DNA of 64,000 nucleotides from Embleya hyalina (GTDB lineage Bacteria > Actinomycetota > Actinomycetes > Streptomycetales > Streptomycetaceae), in the NCBI RefSeq assembly GCF_003967355.1, contig NZ_BIFH01000016.1:1-64000 (forward strand), written 5' to 3'. A program made the translations under genes and the position numbers. The notes under the pieces were generated by a model. That model ran no database searches. It saw nothing but the letters and a program-made list of their open reading frames with translations, and was not told the DNA's origin. Below are positions 33,848 to 42,488 of the stretch, one piece after another (within the stretch, counting starts at the first letter, position 1; each line of letters begins with the position of its first letter).

Positions 33848-34435
33848 CGGCGCCTCCCGGCGCCGGTGCGGCGGGTTGGTCGCGGGTGGGTGTTGCGTGC
33901 CATGTCGGCCCCCTGGCGGTTCTCGGAGATGCGGCCGGCGCTCGATCAGCGGTTCAGGTTAGGCCGTTCCGAGCCCACTGCCGGGCGGGTCGCGCGCAAC
34001 GGCACGAACTGGCAAACCAAACCGTCTGCGACCTGCCACGACGGCCGGCCGGGAAGGGTTTCGCGCCCCGATCGATCGGCGCCGCCGCCGGGTCCGTCCG
34101 GCCCACCCGCATCCGTACCCGGGCGGGCCGGAAGCACACCGCGCCGGAGACCACCGAGCCGGCCCGGGCCGTACCGTGCCGGGCGGCCGGCGGGCTCGGC
34201 GAGGCGGTGTCGGTACCTCGCCCGGGCGGACCGGCCCATGGGCCCGGGGCCGGGCGGCCCGGTGGGTCCGACGGCACATGCCCGGCCCGCGATCCGGGCC
34301 GGGCATGGCGCAACCGGGCGCCGGCTCGCGGTGGGGTCGCGAGCCGGCGTCCGGGCTTCGGGGGCGATCGCGGCGGTGTCGGGACGGTCCCGTGCATCCG
34401 GCGGGATGCACGGAACCATCCCCGGCACCGTGGCC
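33848..34435. other. Intergenic region holding AraC promoter and chitinase terminators
   Basis: About 590 bases. The right part (34277-34412) holds three consecutive perfect hairpins, listed below. The left part should hold the AraC gene promoter. No coding frame is supported. Confidence 0.55.
34277..34412 (-). terminator. Three tandem hairpins downstream of the GH18 chitinase gene
   Basis: Hairpin 1: CATGCCCGGCCCG (34277-34289) with CGGGCCGGGCATG (34295-34307), 13 bp. Hairpin 2: GCCGGCTCGCG (34320-34330) with CGCGAGCCGGC (34338-34348), 11 bp. Hairpin 3: CGTGCATCC (34391-34399) with GGATGCACG (34404-34412), 9 bp. All are perfect and lie within 160 bp after the chitinase stop. Confidence 0.75.
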
Positions 34436-36568
34436 TCAGCTGATCGCGAAGTCGTCGCCGTAGACCGAGCCCTGCGCGTACCAGCCGTGCAGGTAGACCG
34501 TCACGCTGCCGGACGCGCCGACCGTGAACGGCACGGTCAGCTTGGCCCACGTGGTCCCGGGCGAGGCCCAGGTGCTGGCCGTCGCGCCCCCGCTCACGCC
34601 CAGGTAGGCGTAGTTGCCGCGAACCCAACCGGTGAGCGTGTGGGTCGAGTTGGGAGCGAGTTGCAGGGTCTGCCGGCATTCCCCGGTCTGCGCCGCGCCG
34701 GCCGCGACCTCCAGGGCGTGCGTGCCGCCGTGCGTGGGCGTGGACACGATCGCGCCGCCGGGCTGGCAGGTCCACGGAGCGAGCGAACCGCTTTCCAGGT
34801 CGGCGTTGAGCAGGCCGCCGGCGGAGCCGTTGACGGTGAGCGTGTACACCGTGCTGTGGGTGGCCGACGGGCTGGTACCGGTGATGGAGATCGGATAGGT
34901 ACCGGGCAACAGGGCCGCGGTGGTGGAGATGTTCAGCGTCGCGGTTCCGCCCGTGGTGACGGAGGCCGGGGTGACCGTGGCGTTGAGGCCGTTGCCGGTG
35001 CCGGACACGGTCAGCGCGATGGTTTCCGCCGCGCCGGCGGCGATCCCGGTGGTGAGTGTCGACGAGGTGCTGCCGCCCTGCGTGACACTGCCCGACGCGG
35101 GACCGGCGAACAGCGTGAAGTCGTTGGTGACCGGCCCGGAGGTGACGGTCAGCGAGTACGTCGCGCTGTGCGTCGCGGACGCGCCGACGCCGGTGACCGT
35201 GAGCGGATAGGTGCCGGGGGTCGCCGTCGCGGAGGCGCTGACGTTCAGCGTCGCGGATCCGCCCGCGGTGACCGTACTCGGCGTGATGGACGCGCTCACC
35301 CCGCCGGGGGCGCCGGTCACGGTGAGCGCCACGTTCTGCGCGTTGCCCTGGGTGACCGCGGTGGTGATCGTCGACGAGGTGGTGCCGCCGAGCGCGACCG
35401 AGCCGGTGGTCGGGTTCAGGCTGAGCGCGAAGTCGTTGACGACCGGTCCGCCGCCGCCGGTGAACGGCGCGAAGGTGTGGGTGAACTGCCATTGCTCCTG
35501 CGGGATTCCGGAGCAGTTGTCCTGCGCCGTGCCGCCCGGGCAGGAGCCGTTGTCGCGCTGGAGGGCCCACATCGACAGGGTGCTGATGCCCTGCGTCTTG
35601 GCCCAGTCGACGACGGTGACCGCGTCGGCGGTGGTGAACGTCTCGGCGGGGCCGAAGTCGTCCACGCCGGGCATCACCGTGACACCGACCATGGCCCACA
35701 GTTCGGCCTGGGTCTTGTTCGGGTACAGCTGGCCGAGTTGGTTCTTCAGGCCGGTCGCGGCGCTCTTGGCGTCGTTGGCCATCTGGTGCGGCTGGTTGTC
35801 GTAGTAGTCGAACGTCATGATGTTGACGACGTCGACCTTCGTGCCGTTGCTCACCGCGTTCCGCAACACCGCGAGGCCGCTGTCGGCCAGGCCCGAGGTC
35901 GTGGTCGGCAGGGTGTACTGGACCTGCAGCGAACGGTTGTTGCTCGCCGCCCACGCCTGGACCTGCTTGAGCGCCTTGTTGCGGCGGTCGATGCCGGCCG
36001 TGTTGGTCAGCGAGTTGTCCTCGATGTCGAGGCAGATGCGGCTGATGTCGTAGGTGGAGATGACGTTCTCCATCGCGGTCGCGATGGAGTTGACGTTGGT
36101 GCAACTGTCCGCGATCTCGGTGCCGGTGTTGTCCGCGGTGTAGCCGCCGAACGACGGGATCACGTCGCCGCCCGCCGCGCGGATTTTGGCGATGTCCGCG
36201 CCGAACGTGGACTGGGCGATGGGCATTCCGGTGTCGCCGTTCCAGTACGGCGTACACGAACCCTTGCTCGGGGTCTGGATGAAGGCCATGGTCAGGTACT
36301 TCGCGCCGGACTGGGCGGACAGCGTCGCCGGGCTCTCCCCCGTCCACGCCTCGAAGTACGGCGCGAACACGCGGGTGGGCAGTGGTGTGGCGGCCTGCGC
36401 ACTCGCCTGTCCGGCCGCGGCGGGCGCCGCCGCCGCCGTCTGCGCGATGGTCGGCGTGGTCTCCGCGGCGGCATTCGCGGCGCCGCCCGAGGTCAGCACG
36501 AGGCCCAGCGACGCGGCGGCGGTGGCCACCACGGTCGCCAGGGTGCGGAGCGGACTTGGTCGTCGCAT
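34436..36568 (-). CDS. Secreted GH18 chitinase with Ig-like repeats and C-terminal binding module
   Basis: A 710-residue exported enzyme. The signal peptide (residues 1-34, ending GGAANAAA) and an Ala-rich linker precede a GH18 barrel from about residue 65 (VFAPYFEAWTG). The catalytic acid Glu183 is in ICLDIEDN; the first residues of DxxDxDxE are degenerate (only D181 and E183 are clearly in register). After GGGGP come two ~85-residue Ig-like repeats starting NDFALSLNPTTGSVALGG and NDFTLFAGPASGSVTQGG. A final carbohydrate-binding-like jelly roll (LESGSLAPWTC to the end) follows. Predicted to hydrolyse chitin outside the cell. Confidence 0.88.
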   Translation of the reverse strand: MRRPSPLRTLATVVATAAASLGLVLTSGGAANAAAETTPTIAQTAAAAPAAAGQASAQAATPLPTRVFAPYFEAWTGESPATLSAQSGAKYLTMAFIQTPSKGSCTPYWNGDTGMPIAQSTFGADIAKIRAAGGDVIPSFGGYTADNTGTEIADSCTNVNSIATAMENVISTYDISRICLDIEDNSLTNTAGIDRRNKALKQVQAWAASNNRSLQVQYTLPTTTSGLADSGLAVLRNAVSNGTKVDVVNIMTFDYYDNQPHQMANDAKSAATGLKNQLGQLYPNKTQAELWAMVGVTVMPGVDDFGPAETFTTADAVTVVDWAKTQGISTLSMWALQRDNGSCPGGTAQDNCSGIPQEQWQFTHTFAPFTGGGGPVVNDFALSLNPTTGSVALGGTTSSTITTAVTQGNAQNVALTVTGAPGGVSASITPSTVTAGGSATLNVSASATATPGTYPLTVTGVGASATHSATYSLTVTSGPVTNDFTLFAGPASGSVTQGGSTSSTLTTGIAAGAAETIALTVSGTGNGLNATVTPASVTTGGTATLNISTTAALLPGTYPISITGTSPSATHSTVYTLTVNGSAGGLLNADLESGSLAPWTCQPGGAIVSTPTHGGTHALEVAAGAAQTGECRQTLQLAPNSTHTLTGWVRGNYAYLGVSGGATASTWASPGTTWAKLTVPFTVGASGSVTVYLHGWYAQGSVYGDDFAIS

Positions 36569-37056
36569 GGGTACTCCCGCTTTCTGAGGACGAGAAAGGG
36601 ACTTGCGGAGCACGTGCGGGGCGGGACGGTGGGTGCGGGGTCGGCGCGGAGGGGTGGAGCCGCGGGAGGACTGGTCGGACGAGACGGGTTGTCGGTCGGG
36701 CGTCGCGCGGTCGGGACGGGCCGCGCGGGACGGTACGGGTCGGCGCGCTCGGGACGCGCGGTCGGGTCGGAACGGGTGCGCGCGGTCGGGACGGGCCGCG
36801 CGGTGGGGGCGGTTCGGGGCCGGCGCGGAGGGGACGGCCGCGCCGGCGGATCGGGTGGAGGGATCGGGTGGTGCGGAGGGGCCGGCCCCGGGACCGGGCC
36901 GGTGCGGGGAAGGTTGCCGACCCCCCGGGGACGTGGGGGGCGGCGCAACGGGCGTGGTTTGGCCCACCTCCGGCCCGGCGGCGGTCGTCGGGTTGGTCGG
37001 GCCCGACGACTTCGTCCGGACCGGAGGTGGCATCTGTGGGGTGCCCGGCGGTGGGT
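36569..37056. other. Intergenic region between LPMO and GH18 chitinase genes
   Basis: About 490 bases with no supported gene, expected to carry the chitinase promoter. It contains a direct repeat GCGCGGTCGGGACGGGCCGC at about 36705 and 36780. No DasR-like site was found here. Confidence 0.5.
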
Positions 37057-37965
37057 TCAGCGCCGGGCGCGGGCCTCCCGACGCCGGTTGGTCAGCACGA
37101 CGGCGCCGCCGCCGACGATGATCAGCGCGCCCGCGCCGGCCGCGCCGACGGTGGCCGCGCGCGGCACCCCCGCGGGACCGCGGTCCGGCACGGCCGCGGC
37201 GACCGGGGCCTCGTGGATGTTCTCGTGGGCGCGCCCGGCGGGTTCGATGTACGGCGCGCCGGTCTCGTGCGCGAGCGGCGCGGTCGCCGCCGTCACCCGC
37301 TCGGCGGCGGCCGGTGCGGCGGCGGCGCCGAAGACCACGTCCGAGCAGGAGTAGAACGCCTCGGGGCTGTCGGAGCGTTGGTAGATCACGTAGACCAGGT
37401 GGCGCCCGGTCTTGCCCTGCGGCATCCGGCCGTTCATCACGAACGAGCCGTTGTCCAGCGGCGGATCGGTCTGGGTCAGGAACGGCGTGGCCTCCAGGTC
37501 GGACCAACGCAGCGGCACGGTCGGGTCGTAGCCGTCGCGGGTCACGAAGAACTGGAAGGTGCCGCGGTGCGGCGAGGTGGCCCGGAACAGGAAGTTGAAG
37601 GTGCTGCCGGGAGAGACCGCGGTCGCGGGCCAGTCGGCGCGCGCCTGGTCGAAGCCCTTGTACTTGTCCCGCCCGGCGCTGCACAACTTGCCGTCGGGGA
37701 TCAGCTGGTGGTGCCGACCGGCGACGTCCGCGAGGTTGACCTCGTTCCAGTCGTACACCGGCTGCGTGCCGCCGATGGCCACCGCGGCCTTGCACGCGGC
37801 CGAGGTCGGGTTCTCCGGGTTCTCGGCGCGACACGTGCCGGTGCGGCTGAGCGGGTTGCTGAGCGTGCCGTGCGCCTGTGCGGTTCCGGTGGCCAGCGCG
37901 GCGATCGTCAAGGGTGCCAGGCAGCAGGCCGCGGCGAATGCCGCGACCCTGCGGGGAGACTTCAT
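37057..37965 (-). CDS. AA10 lytic polysaccharide monooxygenase with C-terminal membrane anchor
   Basis: A 302-residue secreted copper enzyme. Signal peptide residues 1-31 end in AQA, so His32 (HGTLSNP) becomes the N-terminal copper-brace His; the second brace His is in SPHRGTFQF. Cys pairs (GTCRAENP, AACK, KLCSAG, YSCSD) fit AA10. The catalytic domain ends near residue 225. A linker and a hydrophobic helix (ATVGAAGAGALIIVGGGAVVL) follow, then TNRRREARARR, so it should stay membrane-attached. No LPXTG/LAXTG sortase motif is seen. CGGAGGG precedes the ATG. Confidence 0.92.
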   Translation of the reverse strand: MKSPRRVAAFAAACCLAPLTIAALATGTAQAHGTLSNPLSRTGTCRAENPENPTSAACKAAVAIGGTQPVYDWNEVNLADVAGRHHQLIPDGKLCSAGRDKYKGFDQARADWPATAVSPGSTFNFLFRATSPHRGTFQFFVTRDGYDPTVPLRWSDLEATPFLTQTDPPLDNGSFVMNGRMPQGKTGRHLVYVIYQRSDSPEAFYSCSDVVFGAAAAPAAAERVTAATAPLAHETGAPYIEPAGRAHENIHEAPVAAAVPDRGPAGVPRAATVGAAGAGALIIVGGGAVVLTNRRREARARR

Positions 37966-38180
37966 GAAGCCCTCCGGGTAAGGGAGTTGCCGATTGCGGG
38001 GACGCACGAAGACCGCATGGACGTCATACGGGAGCCCTCGAACGCGGGTGGGACGGTCGGCGCGGTTGGGACCTGTCGGCACTGGTGGGACGGTCGGCGC
38101 GGGTGGGACGGGGATCCGAGGTGGCCGCGACGGATCCCGGTATTCCGGCGTACGGGTGCCGCCGCCTGCGGTCCGACGGG

Positions 38181-38196
38181 ACAGGTATAGACCAAT
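38181..38196. promoter_or_regulatory. DasR-responsive-element-like site (LPMO side)
   Basis: ACAGGTATAGACCAAT matches the streptomycete dre consensus ACTGGTCTAGACCACT at 13 of 16 positions. It lies 216 bp upstream of the LPMO start. DasR is the GntR-family N-acetylglucosamine regulator that controls chitin genes. Confidence 0.6.
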
Positions 38197-38352
38197 GACT
38201 GCGGCGCTACACAGATTCGTCGTGCTCGTCCGGTCGCGCAAGAGCGCGGAGCGGGTCTTTCCGATTCGATCGTGCCGACGAGGGTTCATTACTCCCCAAC
38301 CGAGGCGTTGCGAAAGCCCGCGAAAAGTCGGGATGGCCTGCGCGACTCTGTT

Positions 38353-38369
38353 TCTGACACTCCGTCAGA
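38353..38369. promoter_or_regulatory. Inverted repeat TCTGAC-N5-GTCAGA
   Basis: A perfect 6-bp inverted repeat with a 5-bp spacer in an AT-richer patch between the two dre-like sites. The cognate regulator is unknown. Confidence 0.5.
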
Positions 38370-38385
38370 TGTGTCGTCATTGTGC

Positions 38386-38404
38386 CGAGGAAAAATTTTC
38401 CTCG
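38386..38404. promoter_or_regulatory. Perfect 19-bp palindrome CGAGGAAAAATTTTCCTCG
   Basis: Two 9-bp arms around a single central base, strikingly AT-rich for this genome. The centre is too short for an RNA hairpin loop without losing pairs, so a protein-binding dyad is more likely than a terminator. Confidence 0.6.
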
Positions 38405-38476
38405 ATCCGCGGCGGCCTTGCCAATACTTGCCGGGCGCGCCGAAAAAGTGCCCGCGACCCTATGGACGAGACCCGG

Positions 38477-38492
38477 GTTGGTATAGACCATT
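38477..38492. promoter_or_regulatory. DasR-responsive-element-like site (chitinase side)
   Basis: GTTGGTATAGACCATT contains the core TGGTATAGACCA, one mismatch from the dre core TGGTCTAGACCA. It lies 150 bp upstream of the chitinase start at 38642. Confidence 0.68.
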
Positions 38493-38641
38493 GCACCAGA
38501 CACATCTCGAAGCGCAGTACGATCCGGCACACCGCCCGGCCGCGAGCGGTGGAGTGCGCCAACCGGCGGCGCACGTACGGCGGATCGCGCACCACCCTCG
38601 TCCCCCGACTCGTGTCCCAGACGTGTCCAGGAGCCGGCTCG

Positions 38642-40351
38642 ATGAACCCTGAGTTCCCCGCCCCGTCCCCCTCCCCGCGCCACGACCCCCGGGCCGGCGC
38701 CCACCGGCCCCGCAACTCCCGTTTCCCCAAAGCCCGTTACACCTCGTCCGGGCCCGCTCGGCGCCGGCTGCGCGCACTCGCCCGCGCCGTCGCCGTCACC
38801 GTTCTCGCCCCCATCGCGTTGGTGGTCCTGCCCGCCGGCGCCGCGCACGCCGCCTCCCCCGAGGCGACCTTCGCCAAGGCCTCCGACTGGGGCTCCGGCT
38901 TCACCGGGCAGTACACGATCCGCAATCAGGGCGGCAGCACGCTCACCGGTTGGAAGGTCGAGTTCGACCTGCCCGCCGGCACCACGGTCGGTTCCTACTG
39001 GGACGCGTTGCAGAGCGGTTCCGGCAGCGGCGGCCACTACGTGTTCACCAACCGCGAGTACAACGGCACCCTCGCGCCGGGCGCCTCGACCACGTTCGGC
39101 TTCCTCGGCGCCGGGCCCGGAACTCCCGCCGGCTGCAAGCTCAACGGCAACCCGTGCACCGGACCGGCCACGCCGGACACCACCCCGCCGAGCACACCGA
39201 CGAACCTGCGGGTGTCCGCGGCCGGTTCCTCGTCGCTGACCCTGGCCTGGACCGCGTCCACCGACAACGACCGGGTCGCCGGCTACGACGTGTACGTCGA
39301 CGACGTCTCCCGCGCCGCCACCGCCGACCCCGGCGCGACGCTGACCGGGCTCACCCCGGACACCGCGTACCGGATCAAGGTCCGGGCGAAGGACGCGTCG
39401 GGCAACGTGTCCCCGTTCTCCCCCGAGCTGATCGCCACCACCACGACGGGCGGCGGCAATCCGCCCGCGGGCTCGGTGCGCAGCGTCCCGTACATCGACA
39501 TCACCGCTCCCACCCCCACCCTGACCGACGTGGCCGCGGCCACCGGCCAGAAGTTGTTCACCCTCGCCTTCGTCCTGGGCAGCAACAGCGGCTGCGATCC
39601 CAAGTGGGGCGGCACGATCGCCCTCGACGAGCGGCGAATCCTCGATCAGATCGCGGCGCTTCGGGCCCAGGGCGGTGACATCGTGGTCGCCTTCGGCGGT
39701 GCGGCCGGCCCCTACCTGGAGGCGTCCTGCGGCAGCGCCGACGCGCTGGCCGCCGCGTACACCAAGGTGATCGACACGCTGGGCGCCAAGCACCTCGACA
39801 TCGACATCGAGGCGTCCATCCCGATCGACACGATGAACAAGGCGCTGGCCAAGGTGCAGCGGGATCGGCCGGCCACCACGGTGAGCTTCACGCTGATGGT
39901 CCAGGGCGACGACTACGGTCTGACCCCGGCGCTGGGCGTGGACCTGCTGAAGAACGCGCGGGACAACGGGGTTCGGGTCGACATCGTCAACCCGATGGCG
40001 ATGGAGTTCGGCACGTCGCGCCCGGTGTGGGGCGACGCGGTGATCGCCGCCGCGGAATCGACGCTGCGTCAGATGAAGGAGATCTGGCCCGCCAAGTCCG
40101 ACGCCGAACTCCGGGGCATGCTCGCGGTCACCCCGATGATCGGACGCAACTTCAACGGCAAGATCTTCGTCCAGTCGGACGCGACCAAGCTGGTCTCCTG
40201 GGCCAACACCAACCACATCGGTCGACTGGCGTTCTGGTCGGTGGGTCGGGACAACGGCTCCTGCCCCGGCGGCGGGGTCTCCGCGACGTGCAGCAGCATC
40301 AGCCAGTCGCCCTACGAATTCACCAATCTCTTCAAGGGCTTCACCGGCTGA
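38642..40351 (+). CDS. Secreted GH18 chitinase with CBM2 and FnIII domains
   Basis: A 569-residue exported enzyme with the classic streptomycete order. A long basic signal region ends near AAHAA (about residue 77). A CBM2 follows (ATFAKASDWGSGFTGQYTIRNQGG ... TFGFLGAG), then a FnIII domain (PSTPTNLRVSAAGSSSLTLAWTAS). The GH18 domain has LDIDIEAS, with Asp386, Asp388 and catalytic Glu390. FWSVGRDNGSCPGG near the end is shared with the 34.4 kb chitinase, indicating the same GH18 subgroup. CCAGGAGCC precedes the ATG. A dre-like site lies upstream, implying GlcNAc/DasR control. Confidence 0.93.
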   Translation: MNPEFPAPSPSPRHDPRAGAHRPRNSRFPKARYTSSGPARRRLRALARAVAVTVLAPIALVVLPAGAAHAASPEATFAKASDWGSGFTGQYTIRNQGGSTLTGWKVEFDLPAGTTVGSYWDALQSGSGSGGHYVFTNREYNGTLAPGASTTFGFLGAGPGTPAGCKLNGNPCTGPATPDTTPPSTPTNLRVSAAGSSSLTLAWTASTDNDRVAGYDVYVDDVSRAATADPGATLTGLTPDTAYRIKVRAKDASGNVSPFSPELIATTTTGGGNPPAGSVRSVPYIDITAPTPTLTDVAAATGQKLFTLAFVLGSNSGCDPKWGGTIALDERRILDQIAALRAQGGDIVVAFGGAAGPYLEASCGSADALAAAYTKVIDTLGAKHLDIDIEASIPIDTMNKALAKVQRDRPATTVSFTLMVQGDDYGLTPALGVDLLKNARDNGVRVDIVNPMAMEFGTSRPVWGDAVIAAAESTLRQMKEIWPAKSDAELRGMLAVTPMIGRNFNGKIFVQSDATKLVSWANTNHIGRLAFWSVGRDNGSCPGGGVSATCSSISQSPYEFTNLFKGFTG

Positions 40352-40434
40352 ACCGTCGGGATCCGTCCGGATCCCACCCGAGGAAGAACCCGTGCCCGGC
40401 ATCGATCGACCCCCTTTCGGTCGATGCCTCCCGA

Positions 40435-40465
40435 GCCCGGCGGCGACCACGCGACGCCGCCGGGC
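40435..40465. terminator. Bidirectional hairpin terminator
   Basis: A perfect 11-bp stem GCCCGGCGGCG (40435-40445) with CGCCGCCGGGC (40455-40465) and a 9-nt loop, followed by CTTCCTCGTT. It lies between convergent stops at 40351 and 40516. Confidence 0.78.
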
Positions 40466-40515
40466 CTTCCTCGTTCACGGGTCGCGGGTCGCCGGTCGTC
40501 CGTCGACGTCGCCGG

Positions 40516-41715
40516 TCAGGGGTTGTTGAACCGGAACTCCGGGTGCGCCGGGGTCGGACCGTCGAGCAGCGGTCGGGGCAGGTGCCTCAGGTGGCGGTCG
40601 ACGAAGGCGGCGAGGTAGGTGCGGGTCAGGGCCAGCCCCCGCGCCCCCGACAGGGTCGTCGCCGATCCGCCGCCGGGCAGACCGAGTCGGTCCAGGAAGA
40701 CCGGGAAGTCGCTGAAGCTGAAGTGGGTGGCGTTCGCCACGGTCAACCACCGCTTCCAGCCGTCCAGTCGGGTCCACGCCTGGTCCCAGCTCGGATCCTC
40801 GCCGCCCGGCCGATGGGTGGCGTCGTCGGTCCCGAAGAGCAGGAACGGCCTTTTGCCCAGGCCGGTTTCGGGCACGGCGGAGTGGAAGGCGCCGTCCATG
40901 TTCACGCCCGCCCGAATCCGGGTGTCGCCCGCCATCGCCGCCGCCGCTCCCGCGCCGCCGATCGAGTGGCCGGCCGCGCCGATCCGGTGCCGGTCGATGA
41001 GGTCGGCGTACCCCCAGGCCGGGTCGGCCCCGGTGAGGCGATCCACCACGAACGACATGTCCCGGCCCCGGCCGGAGCCGGCCGCGATCAGGTCCTCCTC
41101 GGTGCGCGCCTTCGTACAGGCGACGCAGGTGAGCATCCGGCCGCCGGGGAAGGCGGTGCCCACCGACTCGTACGCGTGGTCGATCGCGGCCACCACGTAG
41201 CCCCGACTCGCCAGATCCTCGGCGAGGCCGGTGAGGGTGAACACGGAATAGCCGAATCCCGGGGAGAGCACCACCAGCGGATACCGGCCGGGCACGGGGC
41301 GGGCGTCGGTCCGCACGTCGGTGGCGGTCGTGCTCAACACCTCCGCGGGGAACACGTCCCCCATCCCGATGTCGGCCAACATCAGCCGCGCCTCGTCGAC
41401 GGTGGCGTACCGCGCGGGTGTGCCGGTCCCGCGGCGTGCGGGGTAGTACATCCCGACCATCAGTTCACGCGCCCCCGCCTCGGGCACCCACGGATCGGTC
41501 CGGCTCGGGTCGACCAGATGGAGGGATTGCCGGCCGACCCCGTAGGGCCCGGTCGGGTGCGGCAACGAGGTACGCGGTCCGCCCGGCGCGGGATCGGCGG
41601 CGAGCACGGTCCGCGCGGGCGGGGGCGAGGCGGCGGCGGGCAGGGCCGACACGATCGGCAACACCAGCGCGAGCGCCGGTGGCAGCAGTCTGCGAATCAG
41701 TGAGAATGCGGGCAT
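40516..41715 (-). CDS. Secreted alpha/beta-hydrolase (PAF-acetylhydrolase/lipase-like)
   Basis: A 399-residue exported hydrolase. The signal peptide (FSLIRRLLPPALALVLPIVSALPAAAS) is best placed with the ATG at 41715; a GTG/ATG pair at 41754/41751 would lengthen the n-region. The core has LVVLSPGFGYSVFTLTGLAEDLASRGYVVAAIDH and nucleophile GHSIGG, with a catalytic His in VANATHFSFSDFP. The HFSFSD motif is typical of bacterial PAF-AH-II-like and polyester hydrolase relatives. Two Cys in TCVACT may form a disulfide. Ester substrate unknown. Confidence 0.87.
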   Translation of the reverse strand: MPAFSLIRRLLPPALALVLPIVSALPAAASPPPARTVLAADPAPGGPRTSLPHPTGPYGVGRQSLHLVDPSRTDPWVPEAGARELMVGMYYPARRGTGTPARYATVDEARLMLADIGMGDVFPAEVLSTTATDVRTDARPVPGRYPLVVLSPGFGYSVFTLTGLAEDLASRGYVVAAIDHAYESVGTAFPGGRMLTCVACTKARTEEDLIAAGSGRGRDMSFVVDRLTGADPAWGYADLIDRHRIGAAGHSIGGAGAAAAMAGDTRIRAGVNMDGAFHSAVPETGLGKRPFLLFGTDDATHRPGGEDPSWDQAWTRLDGWKRWLTVANATHFSFSDFPVFLDRLGLPGGGSATTLSGARGLALTRTYLAAFVDRHLRHLPRPLLDGPTPAHPEFRFNNP

Positions 41716-41986
41716 ACCCCGAACACTGGACGCTGCTCCGCTCCGGCGCATCACCCTTCGGTCGCAGTCGGTGACCGCGCTCGCCTACATCCCGCGGCGC
41801 ACCCGTCCCCCGTGCGGGTCGATCGACCGATCGGACCACTCCCGGGTGGTTCGGCGCGGTACTTCGGCGTGGCGCGGGAGCAGGGTGCCGGTGTCGCGGG
41901 GGCGCCGGCGGATAGTGGAACGCAGGCGATCCCCGGGCATCCGGTCACGTCCGCGATCGATGCCGCCCCACCTGGGAGAAGGCTCC

Positions 41987-42472
41987 GTGTCCGACACGCA
42001 GTTCAGCTACGTCATCTACATCCGCGCCACCCCCGAGGTGTTGTGGCGCGCACTCACCGATCGGGCCGAGATCGAGCGCTGGTTCGACGGCTCCGGGCCG
42101 GAGTCGGACTGGGCCGTCGGCTCGACCGTACGCTGGTCGCTGTCGCCCCGGACGGCCCCGCGCGACGCCGGCCAGGTGGTCCTCGCGGCCGAGCCGCCTC
42201 GCCGGCTGGCGTACACCTGGCACAACTACGAACCCGAGATCGCCGAGATGTTCGGGTGGAGCGCGGAGCAGTTGGCCGAGCGTCGGCTGGAGCCGGTGTC
42301 CAAGGTCGCGTTCGATCTGGTGCCGGTCGGGGAGGCGGTCGCGTTGCGCGTCCTGCACGACGGGTTCGCGCCCGGGTCGGAGATGTTGGCGAGCGTTCGG
42401 GAGGGGTGGCCGATGATCCTGTCCAACCTCAAGACGGTGTTGGAGACCGACGAACCGCTGCGGTGGGCGTAG
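41987..42472 (+). CDS. SRPBCC/AHSA1-family protein
   Basis: A 161-residue START-like hydrophobic-cavity protein. The N-terminal FSYVIYIRATPEVLWRALTDRAEIERWF is the standard activator-of-Hsp90-homology start, and the C-terminal helix is GWPMILSNLKTVLE. Such proteins often pair with ArsR-family regulators; an ArsR-like gene lies 1.3 kb away. The GTG start follows GGGAGAAGG at 4-5 nt. Ligand unknown. Confidence 0.88.
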   Translation: MSDTQFSYVIYIRATPEVLWRALTDRAEIERWFDGSGPESDWAVGSTVRWSLSPRTAPRDAGQVVLAAEPPRRLAYTWHNYEPEIAEMFGWSAEQLAERRLEPVSKVAFDLVPVGEAVALRVLHDGFAPGSEMLASVREGWPMILSNLKTVLETDEPLRWA

Positions 42473-42488
42473 GGCGGCGTTCCGAGGC

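Larger units (their letters stand above)
37966..38641. other. Divergent control region between LPMO and chitinase genes
   Basis: A 676-bp spacer, clearly lower in GC between 38290 and 38420. It contains two DasR-like sites and two additional palindromes (listed separately). No coding frame is supported. Confidence 0.65.

Noticed and set aside
32018-37354. A stop-free frame of nearly 1800 codons on the plus strand
   Set aside because: It is antisense to the dioxygenase, AraC, chitinase and LPMO genes and has shadow-frame composition (repetitive Arg/Gly/Val).
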